A stretch of DNA of 64,000 bases, from assembly GCF_900091555.1 (NCBI RefSeq), contig NZ_FMCX01000002.1, positions 797,585 to 861,584 of the forward strand. The letters run 5' to 3'. Below the pieces are notes generated by a model. It worked only from the letters and a program-made list of their open reading frames with translations. It searched no databases and had not been told where the DNA came from. This stretch comes from Micromonospora mirobrigensis (lineage in GTDB: Bacteria > Actinomycetota > Actinomycetes > Mycobacteriales > Micromonosporaceae). Below are positions 8,822 through 16,331 of the stretch, in pieces. Both the position numbers and the translations under genes were made by a program. Within the stretch, counting starts at the first letter, position 1. Each line of letters begins with the position of its first letter.

Positions 8822-8835
8822 GTAAAAGTTCTTAC
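8822..8835. promoter_or_regulatory. Candidate RpiR operator between regulator and kinase genes
   Basis: The sequence GTAAAAGTTCTTAC is an imperfect palindrome (10 of 14 positions symmetric) inside an unusually AT-rich stretch, 8806-8840, that also holds GTTAACTGTTAG. It lies 36 bp upstream of the rpiR-type start codon and about 150 bp upstream of the GlcNAc kinase. Position and symmetry suggest a regulator site or promoter, but no binding site is known for this protein. The following CTGAAGGCCCCTTCC is a degenerate relative of the AGGGGCCCCT repeats elsewhere in the window. Confidence 0.35.
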
Positions 8836-8983
8836 TGAAGGCCCCTTCCTGTCAAGAGCGTGGGCGAAGTTTTCAAACCGTTACCTGGGACACACCGCCC
8901 GCCGCCCCGCCGGCCTTGCCCCTCGACGCCGCGCCGACCAGCATGAATGCTTCCCCACACCCGAGTCAGGGAGGCCGCACCGG

Positions 8984-9973
8984 ATGTCCGGCACCATCGT
9001 GGTCGGCCTCGACGTCGGGGGTACGTCCACCCGCGCCGTCGCCCTCACCCCCGCCGGCGTCCGGGTCGGCAGCGGCCGGGCCGGCGGCGGCAACCCGACC
9101 ACCCACGGCGCCGACGTGGCCGCCGCGCGACTGCTCGCCGCGCTGAATGCCGCACTGGCCGACGTGGACCCGGCCGACGTGCGCGCCGGCACCATCGGGC
9201 TCGCCGGGGCGGGCCGGCTGCTCGCCGACCCCGCCGGCCGGGCCGCCTTCGACCGGGCCTGGCGCGAGGCGGGGCTGCGCTGCCCGTACGCGGTGCACGG
9301 CGACGCCCTGGTCGCGTACGCATCGGGCAGCCCGGAACCGGACGGCACGGTGCTCGTCGCCGGCACCGGCGCGATCGCCGCGCAGGTGGCCGGCCTGCGG
9401 TTGGATCGGGTCGCCGACGGGCACGGGTGGCTGCTCGGAGACGCCGGCTCCGGCTTCTGGCTCGGCCGGGAGGCGGTCCGCCAGGTGCTGGCCACCCTGG
9501 ACCGGGGCGAGCATCCCGGGCCGCTCGGCCGTCGGGTCCTCGCGGAACTCCTCGGCACCGGCGAGGTGGCCGCCCGTCCCCGGGCCACCGTGGACGCCGT
9601 GGTGCAGGCGGTGACCCGGCGCCCACCGGTGGAGCTGGCCCGGCTGGCCCCGCTGGTGGTCACCGCCGCCGCCGAGGGCGAGCCGGTCGCCTGTTCGCTG
9701 GTCGCCGAGGGGGCCGCGCACCTCGCCGAGACCGCCGACCGGATCCGGCCCCCCGGGTCGACGCGCCCGCTGGTCCTCGGCGGCGGCCTGCTGACCGCGG
9801 ACACCCCGCTGGCCTCCGCCGTCCGCGCCGAGGTCGGCGGCCGCTGGCCGGACGCCCCGGTGTGCACCGCCGGGGACGGCGCCACCGCCGCGGCCTGGCT
9901 CGCCGCCCGCGACCTGCCCGAGGTCACCGATCCGACCGCCCTGCACGCCCTGCTGATGCGACCGCCCGCCTGA
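8984..9973 (+). CDS. N-acetylglucosamine kinase, BadF/BadG/BcrA/BcrD ATPase family
   Basis: A 329-residue cytoplasmic kinase of the ASKHA fold. The phosphate-1 motif is VVGLDVGGTSTRAVAL (residues 5-20). TVLVAGTGAIAAQVAG is the second phosphate loop, GWLLGDAGSGFWLGREA is the family hallmark, and LVLGGGLLT is the adenosine motif. It would phosphorylate GlcNAc imported by the adjacent NgcEFG transporter. GGGAGG lies about 12 bases before the ATG at 8984. It is transcribed divergently from the regulator gene. A related amino sugar or glucose kinase activity cannot be excluded. Confidence 0.85.
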   Translation: MSGTIVVGLDVGGTSTRAVALTPAGVRVGSGRAGGGNPTTHGADVAAARLLAALNAALADVDPADVRAGTIGLAGAGRLLADPAGRAAFDRAWREAGLRCPYAVHGDALVAYASGSPEPDGTVLVAGTGAIAAQVAGLRLDRVADGHGWLLGDAGSGFWLGREAVRQVLATLDRGEHPGPLGRRVLAELLGTGEVAARPRATVDAVVQAVTRRPPVELARLAPLVVTAAAEGEPVACSLVAEGAAHLAETADRIRPPGSTRPLVLGGGLLTADTPLASAVRAEVGGRWPDAPVCTAGDGATAAAWLAARDLPEVTDPTALHALLMRPPA

Positions 9974-10124
9974 CCCGCGCGGCAAGATCCGACCAACTTC
10001 CGGGAAGTTGACGTCTCCGGGCCGCCCGAGCCAGCATTTCCCCCGAATCTGCCGCCGCCGGGGCCGGCGCGGGAGGTTGCAGCTTCTCGTCACCGGCCCC
10101 GGTGGGCTGGCCTAGCCTGGGAGG

Positions 10125-11498
10125 ATGCGCCGCCTCCGGCAGCTCGCCGAGCGCACGCCGGCCGGGCGGGAGCGCTACGCCGACCTGCTCCGTGCGCTCG
10201 CCATCACCATGGTCGTAATCGGTCACTGGGGCATCACCGTCATCACGTACGACGCCGTCGGGCGACCCACCGGACACTCGGCGCTGGGCGACCTGCCCTG
10301 GGTCTGGCCGCTGACCTGGGTGGCCCAGGTGATGCCGGTCTTCTTCCTGGTCGGCGGCTTCGCCAACGCCGCCTCGCTGGCCGCCCACCGGCGCCGGCAG
10401 CCCGGGCCCGGCACCGCCACCGGCTGGCTGGTCGACCGCAGCGCCCGGCTGGTCCGCCCCACCACCGCCCTGCTGGTGGTGCTCACCCTCGGAGCCGGCG
10501 TCGCCTCGCTACGCGGGGCGGACCCGGCGCAGGTACGCGAGGTGGTCTGGTTCGCCACCATCCCGCTCTGGTTCCTCGTCGCCTACCTGGTGGTGGTGCC
10601 GCTGACCCCGCCGATGTACGCGCTGCACCGCCGCTTCGGGCTCGCCGTGCCGGCGGCGCTGGTCGGGTTGGTGGCGCTGGGCGACCTGGGCCGGCTGCTC
10701 GGACCGGCCGGGCTGGCCGGCGGCAACTACCTGTTCGGCTGGCTGGCCGTACACCAGATCGGCTTCGCCTGGCACGACGCCCGCACCCCGCAGCTGCCCG
10801 GTCGCCGACGGTTGCCGCTGACCCGGCGGGCCGGCGCGGTCCTGCTCACCGCCGGGCTGGTGGCGCTGGTGCTGCTGACCGTCGTCGGGCCGTACCCGGT
10901 GGTGATGCTGAACGTGCCCGGCGAGCGGCTGGACAACGCCGCCCCGCCCAGCCTGGCCCTGCTGGCCGCCTTCACCGCCCAGCTGGGGTTGATCCTGCTG
11001 CTGCGCGTCCCGGCGCAGCGGTGGCTGCGTCGCCGCGGACCGTGGCAGGCGGTGATCGCGGTCAACGCGGTGGTGCTGACCGTCTTCCTCTGGCACCTCA
11101 CCGCGGCGATCCTGCTGATCGGGCTGCTGGACGCGCTCGGCGTGCTGCCCACCCCGACCGTCGGCACGGCGGCCTGGTGGGCCTGGCGGGTGCCCTGGCT
11201 GCTCGCCCTGGCCGTGGTGCTCGGCGCGCTGGTCGCCGTCCTCGGCCCGATCGAGGCCCGCACCCGCCGCACCACCCGGTCGGTCGTCGGCGGGGACGCG
11301 ACGACCCGGGTACGAGCCGCCCGGAGCGGGCTCACCGTCGCCGGGTACGCCGGCGTGGTCGCCGGGCTGCTGCTGAACAGCCTCACCCGCAAGTCGCACC
11401 CCGAGCCGCTGGGGCTGCCCGCCCCGGCGCTGGTGGCGTACCTGGCCGGGGCGGGACTGCTGCGGCTGCTCAGGTCTGGGTGGGGAAGCCGAGGTTGA
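10125..11498 (+). CDS. Integral membrane acyltransferase (acyltransferase 3 type)
   Basis: A 457-residue protein with 10-12 predicted membrane spans. The start RYADLLRALAITMVVIGHWG has the conserved histidine seen near the first span of acyltransferase-3 proteins, and the next span includes VMPVFFLVGGFANA. Proteins of this family acylate sugars, lipids or envelope polymers from the cytoplasmic face, but the acceptor cannot be told here. The last 29 bp overlap the 3' end of the convergent dehydrogenase gene. The 151-bp gap before it holds no recognisable gene. A distinct TAGCCTGGGAGG box precedes the ATG and serves as ribosome-binding site. Confidence 0.8.
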   Translation: MRRLRQLAERTPAGRERYADLLRALAITMVVIGHWGITVITYDAVGRPTGHSALGDLPWVWPLTWVAQVMPVFFLVGGFANAASLAAHRRRQPGPGTATGWLVDRSARLVRPTTALLVVLTLGAGVASLRGADPAQVREVVWFATIPLWFLVAYLVVVPLTPPMYALHRRFGLAVPAALVGLVALGDLGRLLGPAGLAGGNYLFGWLAVHQIGFAWHDARTPQLPGRRRLPLTRRAGAVLLTAGLVALVLLTVVGPYPVVMLNVPGERLDNAAPPSLALLAAFTAQLGLILLLRVPAQRWLRRRGPWQAVIAVNAVVLTVFLWHLTAAILLIGLLDALGVLPTPTVGTAAWWAWRVPWLLALAVVLGALVAVLGPIEARTRRTTRSVVGGDATTRVRAARSGLTVAGYAGVVAGLLLNSLTRKSHPEPLGLPAPALVAYLAGAGLLRLLRSGWGSRG

Positions 11499-12960
11499 CC
11501 CCGCCGTGGCTCGGGTCCAGCCAGCGGCTGGTGACCACCTTGCCCCTCGTGTAGAAGCGCACCCCGTCGTCGCCGTGCGCGTGCAGGTCACCGAAGAGCG
11601 ACGCCTTCCACCCGCCGAACGAGTAGTACGCCATCGGCACCGGGATCGGCACGTTGATGCCGACCATGCCCACCTCCACCTCGTGCTGGTAGCGCCGGGC
11701 GGCGCCGCCGTCGTTGGTGAAGATCGCCGTGCCGTTGCCGTACGGGTTGGCGTTGACCAGCTCCACCGCCTCGTCGTACGAGCCGACCCGGACGACGCCG
11801 AGCACCGGGCCGAAGATCTCGTCGGTGTAGATCGACATGTCCGGGGTGACGTGGTCGAAGAGGGTCGGGCCGAGCCAGAACCCGTCCGCGTCGCCGTCCG
11901 GGGTGACGTCCCGCCCGTCGACCACCGGCACGGCGCCCGCCTCGACCCCGGCCGCCACGTAGGAGCGGACCTTCGCCGCGTGCGCGGACGTGACCAGGGG
12001 GCCCATGTCACAGCCGCGCCGGCCGTCCCCGGTACGCAACCCGGCCATCCGGTCGGCGATCCGCGCGACCAGCGCGTCGGCGACCGGCTCCACCGCCACC
12101 AGCGCGGAGATCGCCATGCACCGCTCCCCCGCCGAGCCGAAGCCGGCGTTGACCGCCGCGTCGGCGGCCAGGTCCAGGTCGGCGTCGGGGAGCACCACCA
12201 TGTGGTTCTTCGCCCCGCCGAGCGCCTGCACCCGCTTGCCGGCCAGCGAGCCGCGCTGGTGCACGTACCGGGCGACCGGGGTGGAGCCGACGAAGGACAC
12301 CGCCCGCACCGCGGGGTGGTCCAGCAGCGCGTCGACGGCCTCCTTGTCGCCGTTGACCACGTTGAGCACCCCGTCGGGCAGCCCCGCCTCGGCGAACCAC
12401 TCGGCCAGCAGCAGCGCCGCGCTCGGGTCCTTCTCGCTGGGCTTGAGCACCACCGCGTTGCCGCAGGCCACCGCAACCGGGACGAACCACAGCGGCACCA
12501 TCACCGGGAAGTTGAACGGCGAGATCACCGCGACCACGCCGAGCGGCTGGCGCAGGGTGTACGAGTCGACCTCGGTGGAGACGTTCTCGCTGAACCCGCC
12601 GCGCAGCGCCGAGGGGATGCCGCAGGCGTACTCGATCACCTCCAGGCCGCGCTGCACCTCCCCGGCGGCGTCGGCGAGCACCTTGCCGTGCTCGGCGGTG
12701 ATCACCTCGGCGAGCCGCTCCCGGCGGGCCGAGACCAGCTCCCGGAAGGCGAAGAGCACCGCGGTCCGCCGGGACAGCGAGGCGTCGCGCCAGCCGCGCG
12801 CCGCCCGCTCGGCGGCCTCGACCGCCCGGTTGACGTCCGCGGCGGAGGCCAGCTCCACCGCGCCGGTACGCCGCCCGGTCGCCGGGTCGAAGACGTCCCC
12901 GTGCCGCTCCGACCAGCCGGAGACCCGCTTGCCGTCGACGAAGTGCCCGATCCGGTTCAC
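11470..12960 (-). CDS. mmsA: CoA-acylating methylmalonate-semialdehyde dehydrogenase
   Basis: A 496-residue NAD-dependent aldehyde dehydrogenase that converts methylmalonate or malonate semialdehyde to propionyl-CoA or acetyl-CoA. The fold motifs are VAVISPFNFPVMVP, VSFVGSTPVARYVH and the catalytic-cysteine loop GSAGERCMAIS (Cys281). ALGGAKNH sits where ordinary aldehyde dehydrogenases have the general-base glutamate; an asparagine at that place is typical of the CoA-acylating MMSDH branch. The GTG at 12960 overlaps the TGA of the transaminase by 4 bp, so the two are co-translated. Together they could degrade beta-alanine or beta-aminoisobutyrate from pyrimidine breakdown. Confidence 0.88.
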   Translation of the reverse strand: MNRIGHFVDGKRVSGWSERHGDVFDPATGRRTGAVELASAADVNRAVEAAERAARGWRDASLSRRTAVLFAFRELVSARRERLAEVITAEHGKVLADAAGEVQRGLEVIEYACGIPSALRGGFSENVSTEVDSYTLRQPLGVVAVISPFNFPVMVPLWFVPVAVACGNAVVLKPSEKDPSAALLLAEWFAEAGLPDGVLNVVNGDKEAVDALLDHPAVRAVSFVGSTPVARYVHQRGSLAGKRVQALGGAKNHMVVLPDADLDLAADAAVNAGFGSAGERCMAISALVAVEPVADALVARIADRMAGLRTGDGRRGCDMGPLVTSAHAAKVRSYVAAGVEAGAVPVVDGRDVTPDGDADGFWLGPTLFDHVTPDMSIYTDEIFGPVLGVVRVGSYDEAVELVNANPYGNGTAIFTNDGGAARRYQHEVEVGMVGINVPIPVPMAYYSFGGWKASLFGDLHAHGDDGVRFYTRGKVVTSRWLDPSHGGVNLGFPTQT

Positions 12961-14255
12961 GCGGCGACCACGCTGGTGCGGATCGCGTCGACCAGGATGG
13001 CCAGGCCCTCCCGGGCCTCCTCCTCGGTGAGCGTCAACGGTGGGCCCATCCGCACCACGTTGCCGTACAGGCCGCCCTTGCCGACCAGCAGGCCACCGGC
13101 CCGGCACGCCTCGAAGACCCGTCCGGTCAGCGCCGGGTCCGGCTCGGAGCCGCCCGGGCGGACGAACTCGACGGCCAGCATCAGGCCCTTGCCGCGTACC
13201 TCGGCGACCTGATCCAGATCGGACACGGCGGCCCGCAGGCCGTCGGCGAGGATGGCCCCGACCCGGGCGGCGTTGGCCTGGAGGTCGTGGTCGCGCAGGT
13301 AGTCCAGGACGGCGTTGCCGGCGGCGGCGGAGACCGGGTTGCCGCCGAAGGTGGAGAAGCTGATCGCCGGCACCGACTCCAGCACCTCGGCCCGGCCGAC
13401 CACGCCGGCCAGGGCGAACCCGTTGCCGACGCCCTTGGCGAAGGTGAGCAGGTCCGGCGTGACGCCGTGCGCCTGGTAGCCCCAGAAGTGCTCCCCGGTA
13501 CGCCCCCAGCCGGTCTGCACCTCGTCGGAGACCAGCAGGATGCCGTGCTCGTCGAGGACCTTCTTCCAGGCCGCGAAGAGCCCGTCCGGCGGGGCGACGA
13601 AGCCGCCGACGCCCTGGATCGGCTCGGCGATCAGGCAGGCCACGTCGCCGGCGGTCTGGGTGGCCAGCACCTCCCGCAGGTCCTCCACCGCGGCGTCGAT
13701 CCGGTCGGCGGAGTCGAGCCGCGACAGCAGGCCACGGACCCGCTCCCCGGAGTGCAGCCAGGCCACCTGCAACGGGTTCAGCGCGCTGGCCGTCCAGTTC
13801 CGGTTGCCGGTCACGCCCATCGCCGCGTACGACCGGCCGTGGTAGCTGTTGCGCACGGCGAGGATCTGGTGCGAGCGACGGAAGTTGGTGGCCACCAGCA
13901 GGGCCGCCTCGTTCGCCTCGGTGCCGGAGTTGGTGAAGAAGACCCGGGCGTCCGGGATGCCGGAGAGCCGGGCCACCTTCTCGGCCAGCTCCACCTGCTG
14001 CCGGATCAGGTAGAGCGTCGAGCTGTGCACGACGCCGGTACGCAGCTGGCGCTCGACCGCCTCGCGGATCTCCGGGATGTCGTAGCCGATCATGTTGGTC
14101 AGCACGCCGCCGAAGAAGTCCAGGTAGCTGCGGCCCTGCGCGTCGGTCACCCGCCGGCCGGAGCCGGCGACCAGCTCGATCGGATCGTCGTAGTAGAGCG
14201 GCATCCAGGACGGGAGCACGGCCCGGTGTCGGGCCAGCAGGTCGTCGGAGGTCAT
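12957..14255 (-). CDS. Class III aminotransferase, probable beta-alanine/omega-amino acid type
   Basis: A 432-residue PLP-dependent transaminase. The cofactor region is TNSGTEANEAAL, LLVSDEVQTGWGRTG holds the Asp that contacts the PLP nitrogen, and LLTFAKGVGNG provides Lys274, which forms the internal aldimine. The protein best fits the AGXT2/beta-alanine-pyruvate group. Pairing with the semialdehyde dehydrogenase (4-bp overlap) supports a product such as malonate or methylmalonate semialdehyde. I chose the ATG at 14255 because GAAGGG lies about 10 bases upstream; an upstream GTG would sit on top of the ribosome-binding site. A 283-bp spacer separates it from the divergent gene. Confidence 0.85.
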   Translation of the reverse strand: MTSDDLLARHRAVLPSWMPLYYDDPIELVAGSGRRVTDAQGRSYLDFFGGVLTNMIGYDIPEIREAVERQLRTGVVHSSTLYLIRQQVELAEKVARLSGIPDARVFFTNSGTEANEAALLVATNFRRSHQILAVRNSYHGRSYAAMGVTGNRNWTASALNPLQVAWLHSGERVRGLLSRLDSADRIDAAVEDLREVLATQTAGDVACLIAEPIQGVGGFVAPPDGLFAAWKKVLDEHGILLVSDEVQTGWGRTGEHFWGYQAHGVTPDLLTFAKGVGNGFALAGVVGRAEVLESVPAISFSTFGGNPVSAAAGNAVLDYLRDHDLQANAARVGAILADGLRAAVSDLDQVAEVRGKGLMLAVEFVRPGGSEPDPALTGRVFEACRAGGLLVGKGGLYGNVVRMGPPLTLTEEEAREGLAILVDAIRTSVVAA

Positions 14256-14538
14256 TCGGCGCACCCTTCAGCGGCGGCGGTTTCGCGTTCCCCGCACGCT
14301 CTCACCGCCTCGCGGCCCGGACAACTGTCACCCTGTCGCCCAGCGACCCGCCGCACCTGACACCACGTCAACCCGAACCGTTGCGGTTTTCGGGCCCGGG
14401 ACGGTCGGCCACCGACGGTTCCGTCGTCCTCCCCGCCGGACGACGACGCGATCCGCAGGCGCCACCGCCGATCGGTCGACGGTCGGTGCCGCCTGCGACC
14501 TCCCGCCCCCGGCGGCGCGCCCCGGTAGTATCCGCCTG

Positions 14539-15570
14539 ATGTGGACGACGCAGGTGGCGCTGCCGGGCGGGGCGGCCGTCACCACGACGGCGGAACTCGC
14601 GGCGGGGGTGCGCGCCTGGATCGCCTCGCCGCCGCTGCGCACACTGGTCGGCCACTTCGGCGGCGACTGGCCGGCCGGGGACGTGTCGGCGGTGCTCGCC
14701 GCGCTGGACGACTTCTCCGCCCGGCACTGGGACTTCCGCCAGGGGCGGGAACGCCCGGACGCCCGGGAGCCGGCCCTCGACCCGGCCACGGCCCGGCTGG
14801 TCCTCGCCGCCGCCGACGCGCTCGGCCTGGTCCGGCCGACCCCACCGGCCCGGCCCGGCTACGCGCACCTGCTGGTGCTGGGCGGCCTGGCGCACGCCTG
14901 CCTGCGCCGCACCGCATACGCCGCGCAGCTCGCCCGCAGGGTGGAGGTCACCGGCGAGGTGGCGGTGCTGGGCAGTTTCCGGACGCTGTCGCCGGACGAG
15001 TCGCGGCTCCTTGCCGACGTCGGGATACCCGGCTGCGCCACCGAGGTGGACGTCCTCGACGCCGGCGTACGGGCCGCGTTCGGGGTGGACACGCCCACGC
15101 GGGAGGAGGGCGAGGACGCGGACCACCCGCACCGGGCCTGGTCGTCGCGCACCTACCACCGCCCCGGGCTGCCTCCGGTGCGGGTGCTCGCCGCACCGTC
15201 CAGCGAACCGGACCGGCGCCGGGCGCACACCGCCGACACCCAGCGGTTCTGGGCCGAGCACGTGCGGCTGCGCGCCGGCGACCCGGTGCTGATGGTGACC
15301 GCGCCGATCTACGTGCCGTTCCAGCACTGCGACGCGCTGCGTACCCTCGCGCTGCCGTACGGCTGCGGCATCGACACGGTGGGAGTCGACCCGGAGTCGG
15401 CCGCCCCGGTCCCGGTGCCCGAGCCGACGCTCACCCCCGGCCGCTACCTCCAGGAGATCCGGTCGGCGATCCGCTCGCTGCGCGCCCTGCACGGCGCGGT
15501 GCCCGGCACCGACGGACCGGGCAGCGCGGCCGGCGGGTCGGGTCAGGCGCCGGTGTCCAGCAGCCGCTGA
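14539..15570 (+). CDS. Uncharacterised conserved protein
   Basis: A 343-residue soluble protein of unknown function. The central LLVLGGLAHACLRRTAYAA and the later DPVLMVTAPIYVPFQHCDAL resemble the nucleotide-like strands of DUF218/YdcF proteins, but the match is weak. The first 100 residues are rich in Ala, Arg and Asp and contain a conserved-looking VLAALDDFSARHWDFRQG. There is no signal peptide or membrane segment. The last 28 bp overlap the 3' end of the opposing ArsR fragment. It stands alone, divergent from the transaminase operon. Confidence 0.7.
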   Translation: MWTTQVALPGGAAVTTTAELAAGVRAWIASPPLRTLVGHFGGDWPAGDVSAVLAALDDFSARHWDFRQGRERPDAREPALDPATARLVLAAADALGLVRPTPPARPGYAHLLVLGGLAHACLRRTAYAAQLARRVEVTGEVAVLGSFRTLSPDESRLLADVGIPGCATEVDVLDAGVRAAFGVDTPTREEGEDADHPHRAWSSRTYHRPGLPPVRVLAAPSSEPDRRRAHTADTQRFWAEHVRLRAGDPVLMVTAPIYVPFQHCDALRTLALPYGCGIDTVGVDPESAAPVPVPEPTLTPGRYLQEIRSAIRSLRALHGAVPGTDGPGSAAGGSGQAPVSSSR

Positions 15571-15926
15571 CCTGCCGGCGTGCGCCGGTAGAGCACCGAA
15601 CGACCCCGGCGGGCGCGGCTCACCAGGCCGGCGTCGAGCAGCACGCCGAGGTGGTGGGAGACCGTCGAGGGGGCCACCCGCAGCGTACGGCTCAGCTCCG
15701 TGGTGGAGACCGGCACGCCGGTGTGCCGCAGCACCCGGTACCGGCTGCGCCCGAGCAGCGCCTCGACCGACGGGGTCACCCGCGACGATCCGCCGGTGAC
15801 GGGGTAGGCCAGCATCGCGTCGGCCGGGTCGCAGATCTGCACCACCAGGCGGGGCCAGGCCGACACGCAGGGCACCAGCACCAGCTCGGCGTCGGCCCCG
15901 GCCACGCCCGGCAGTGCGCACGCCAG
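15543..15926 (-). pseudogene. ArsR-type (DUF5937-like) regulator, 3' fragment only
   Basis: The C-terminal 127 or so residues are intact: LVELACALPG, then AMLAYPVTGG, and the winged helix STTELSRTLRVAPSTVSHHL followed by AGLVSRARRGRSVLYRRT, ending at a normal stop. Full-length relatives carry roughly 150-200 more N-terminal residues before this point. Here homology stops near 15926, where the opposite strand becomes another gene's coding sequence, and no start codon with a ribosome-binding site is available. The reading frame stays open through the other gene, but that part is a shadow with no family resemblance. Confidence 0.7.
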
Positions 15927-16286
15927 TTCGACCAGGCCGTGCGCGCGTACGTCGACACCACCGAGCGCCGGGACGCCGCCGGCTTCAACGCCCTGCTGGG
16001 GCCGGACGCGACCGCGATCTTCGCCAACGGCGGGGTCCTCGACGGCCGGGACCAGTTCGCCGACTTCATCACCGACTTCTTCGCCGACCCGGGCTGGAGC
16101 CAGAGCTTCACCGAACTCACCCGGCACGTGGAGGGCTGCCGGACCGGGTTCGTGCTGTTCGACTCCGTCTACCGGGTCCCGGCCCAGGACCGGGTGTCGC
16201 CACTGGTCATCGGCGTCACGTTCAGCTATGAACACGGCCGTTGGCTCGTGCTGCAGAACCAGGACAGCAACGGCCCGGCGAGCTGA
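15927..16286 (+). pseudogene. NTF2/SnoaL-like domain gene lacking its 5' end
   Basis: The readable protein begins FDQAVRAYVDTTERRDAAGF and continues DATAIFANGGVLDGRDQFAD to a stop at 16286, about 120 residues of an NTF2-like (SnoaL/SgcJ-type) domain. Such domains form cone-shaped pockets used by cyclases, isomerases and stress proteins. The only in-frame start is a GTG at 15939 inside the first helix with no ribosome-binding site. The sequence just upstream belongs to the ArsR fragment on the other strand. The domain is nearly complete, so a short functional product from the GTG is possible but unlikely. Confidence 0.55.
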
Positions 16287-16291
16287 CGGGG

Positions 16292-16323
16292 GCCGTCCCG
16301 CACCCGTGCCGGGGCGGGACGGC
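16292..16323. terminator. Hairpin between convergent genes
   Basis: A perfect 10-bp stem (16292-16301 with 16314-16323, starting GCCGTCCCG) and a 12-base loop sits between the NTF2-like fragment and the murD2 stop codon. There is no T-run, as is common in high-GC actinomycetes. Its position suggests a two-way terminator. Confidence 0.5.
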
Positions 16324-16331
16324 GGCCGGGC

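Noticed and set aside
10014..10124. Possible promoter elements or small gene between the kinase and acyltransferase genes
   Set aside because: The only AT-rich stretch (TTCCGGGAAGTTGACG) gives no convincing -35/-10 pair and no ORF with a ribosome-binding site.
14541..16286. 581-codon plus-strand frame spanning the hypothetical gene, the ArsR fragment and the NTF2-like gene
   Set aside because: Only its last 120 residues are a real domain; the rest is a frame shadow of the 343-residue gene and of the ArsR fragment. A real fusion is not supported.
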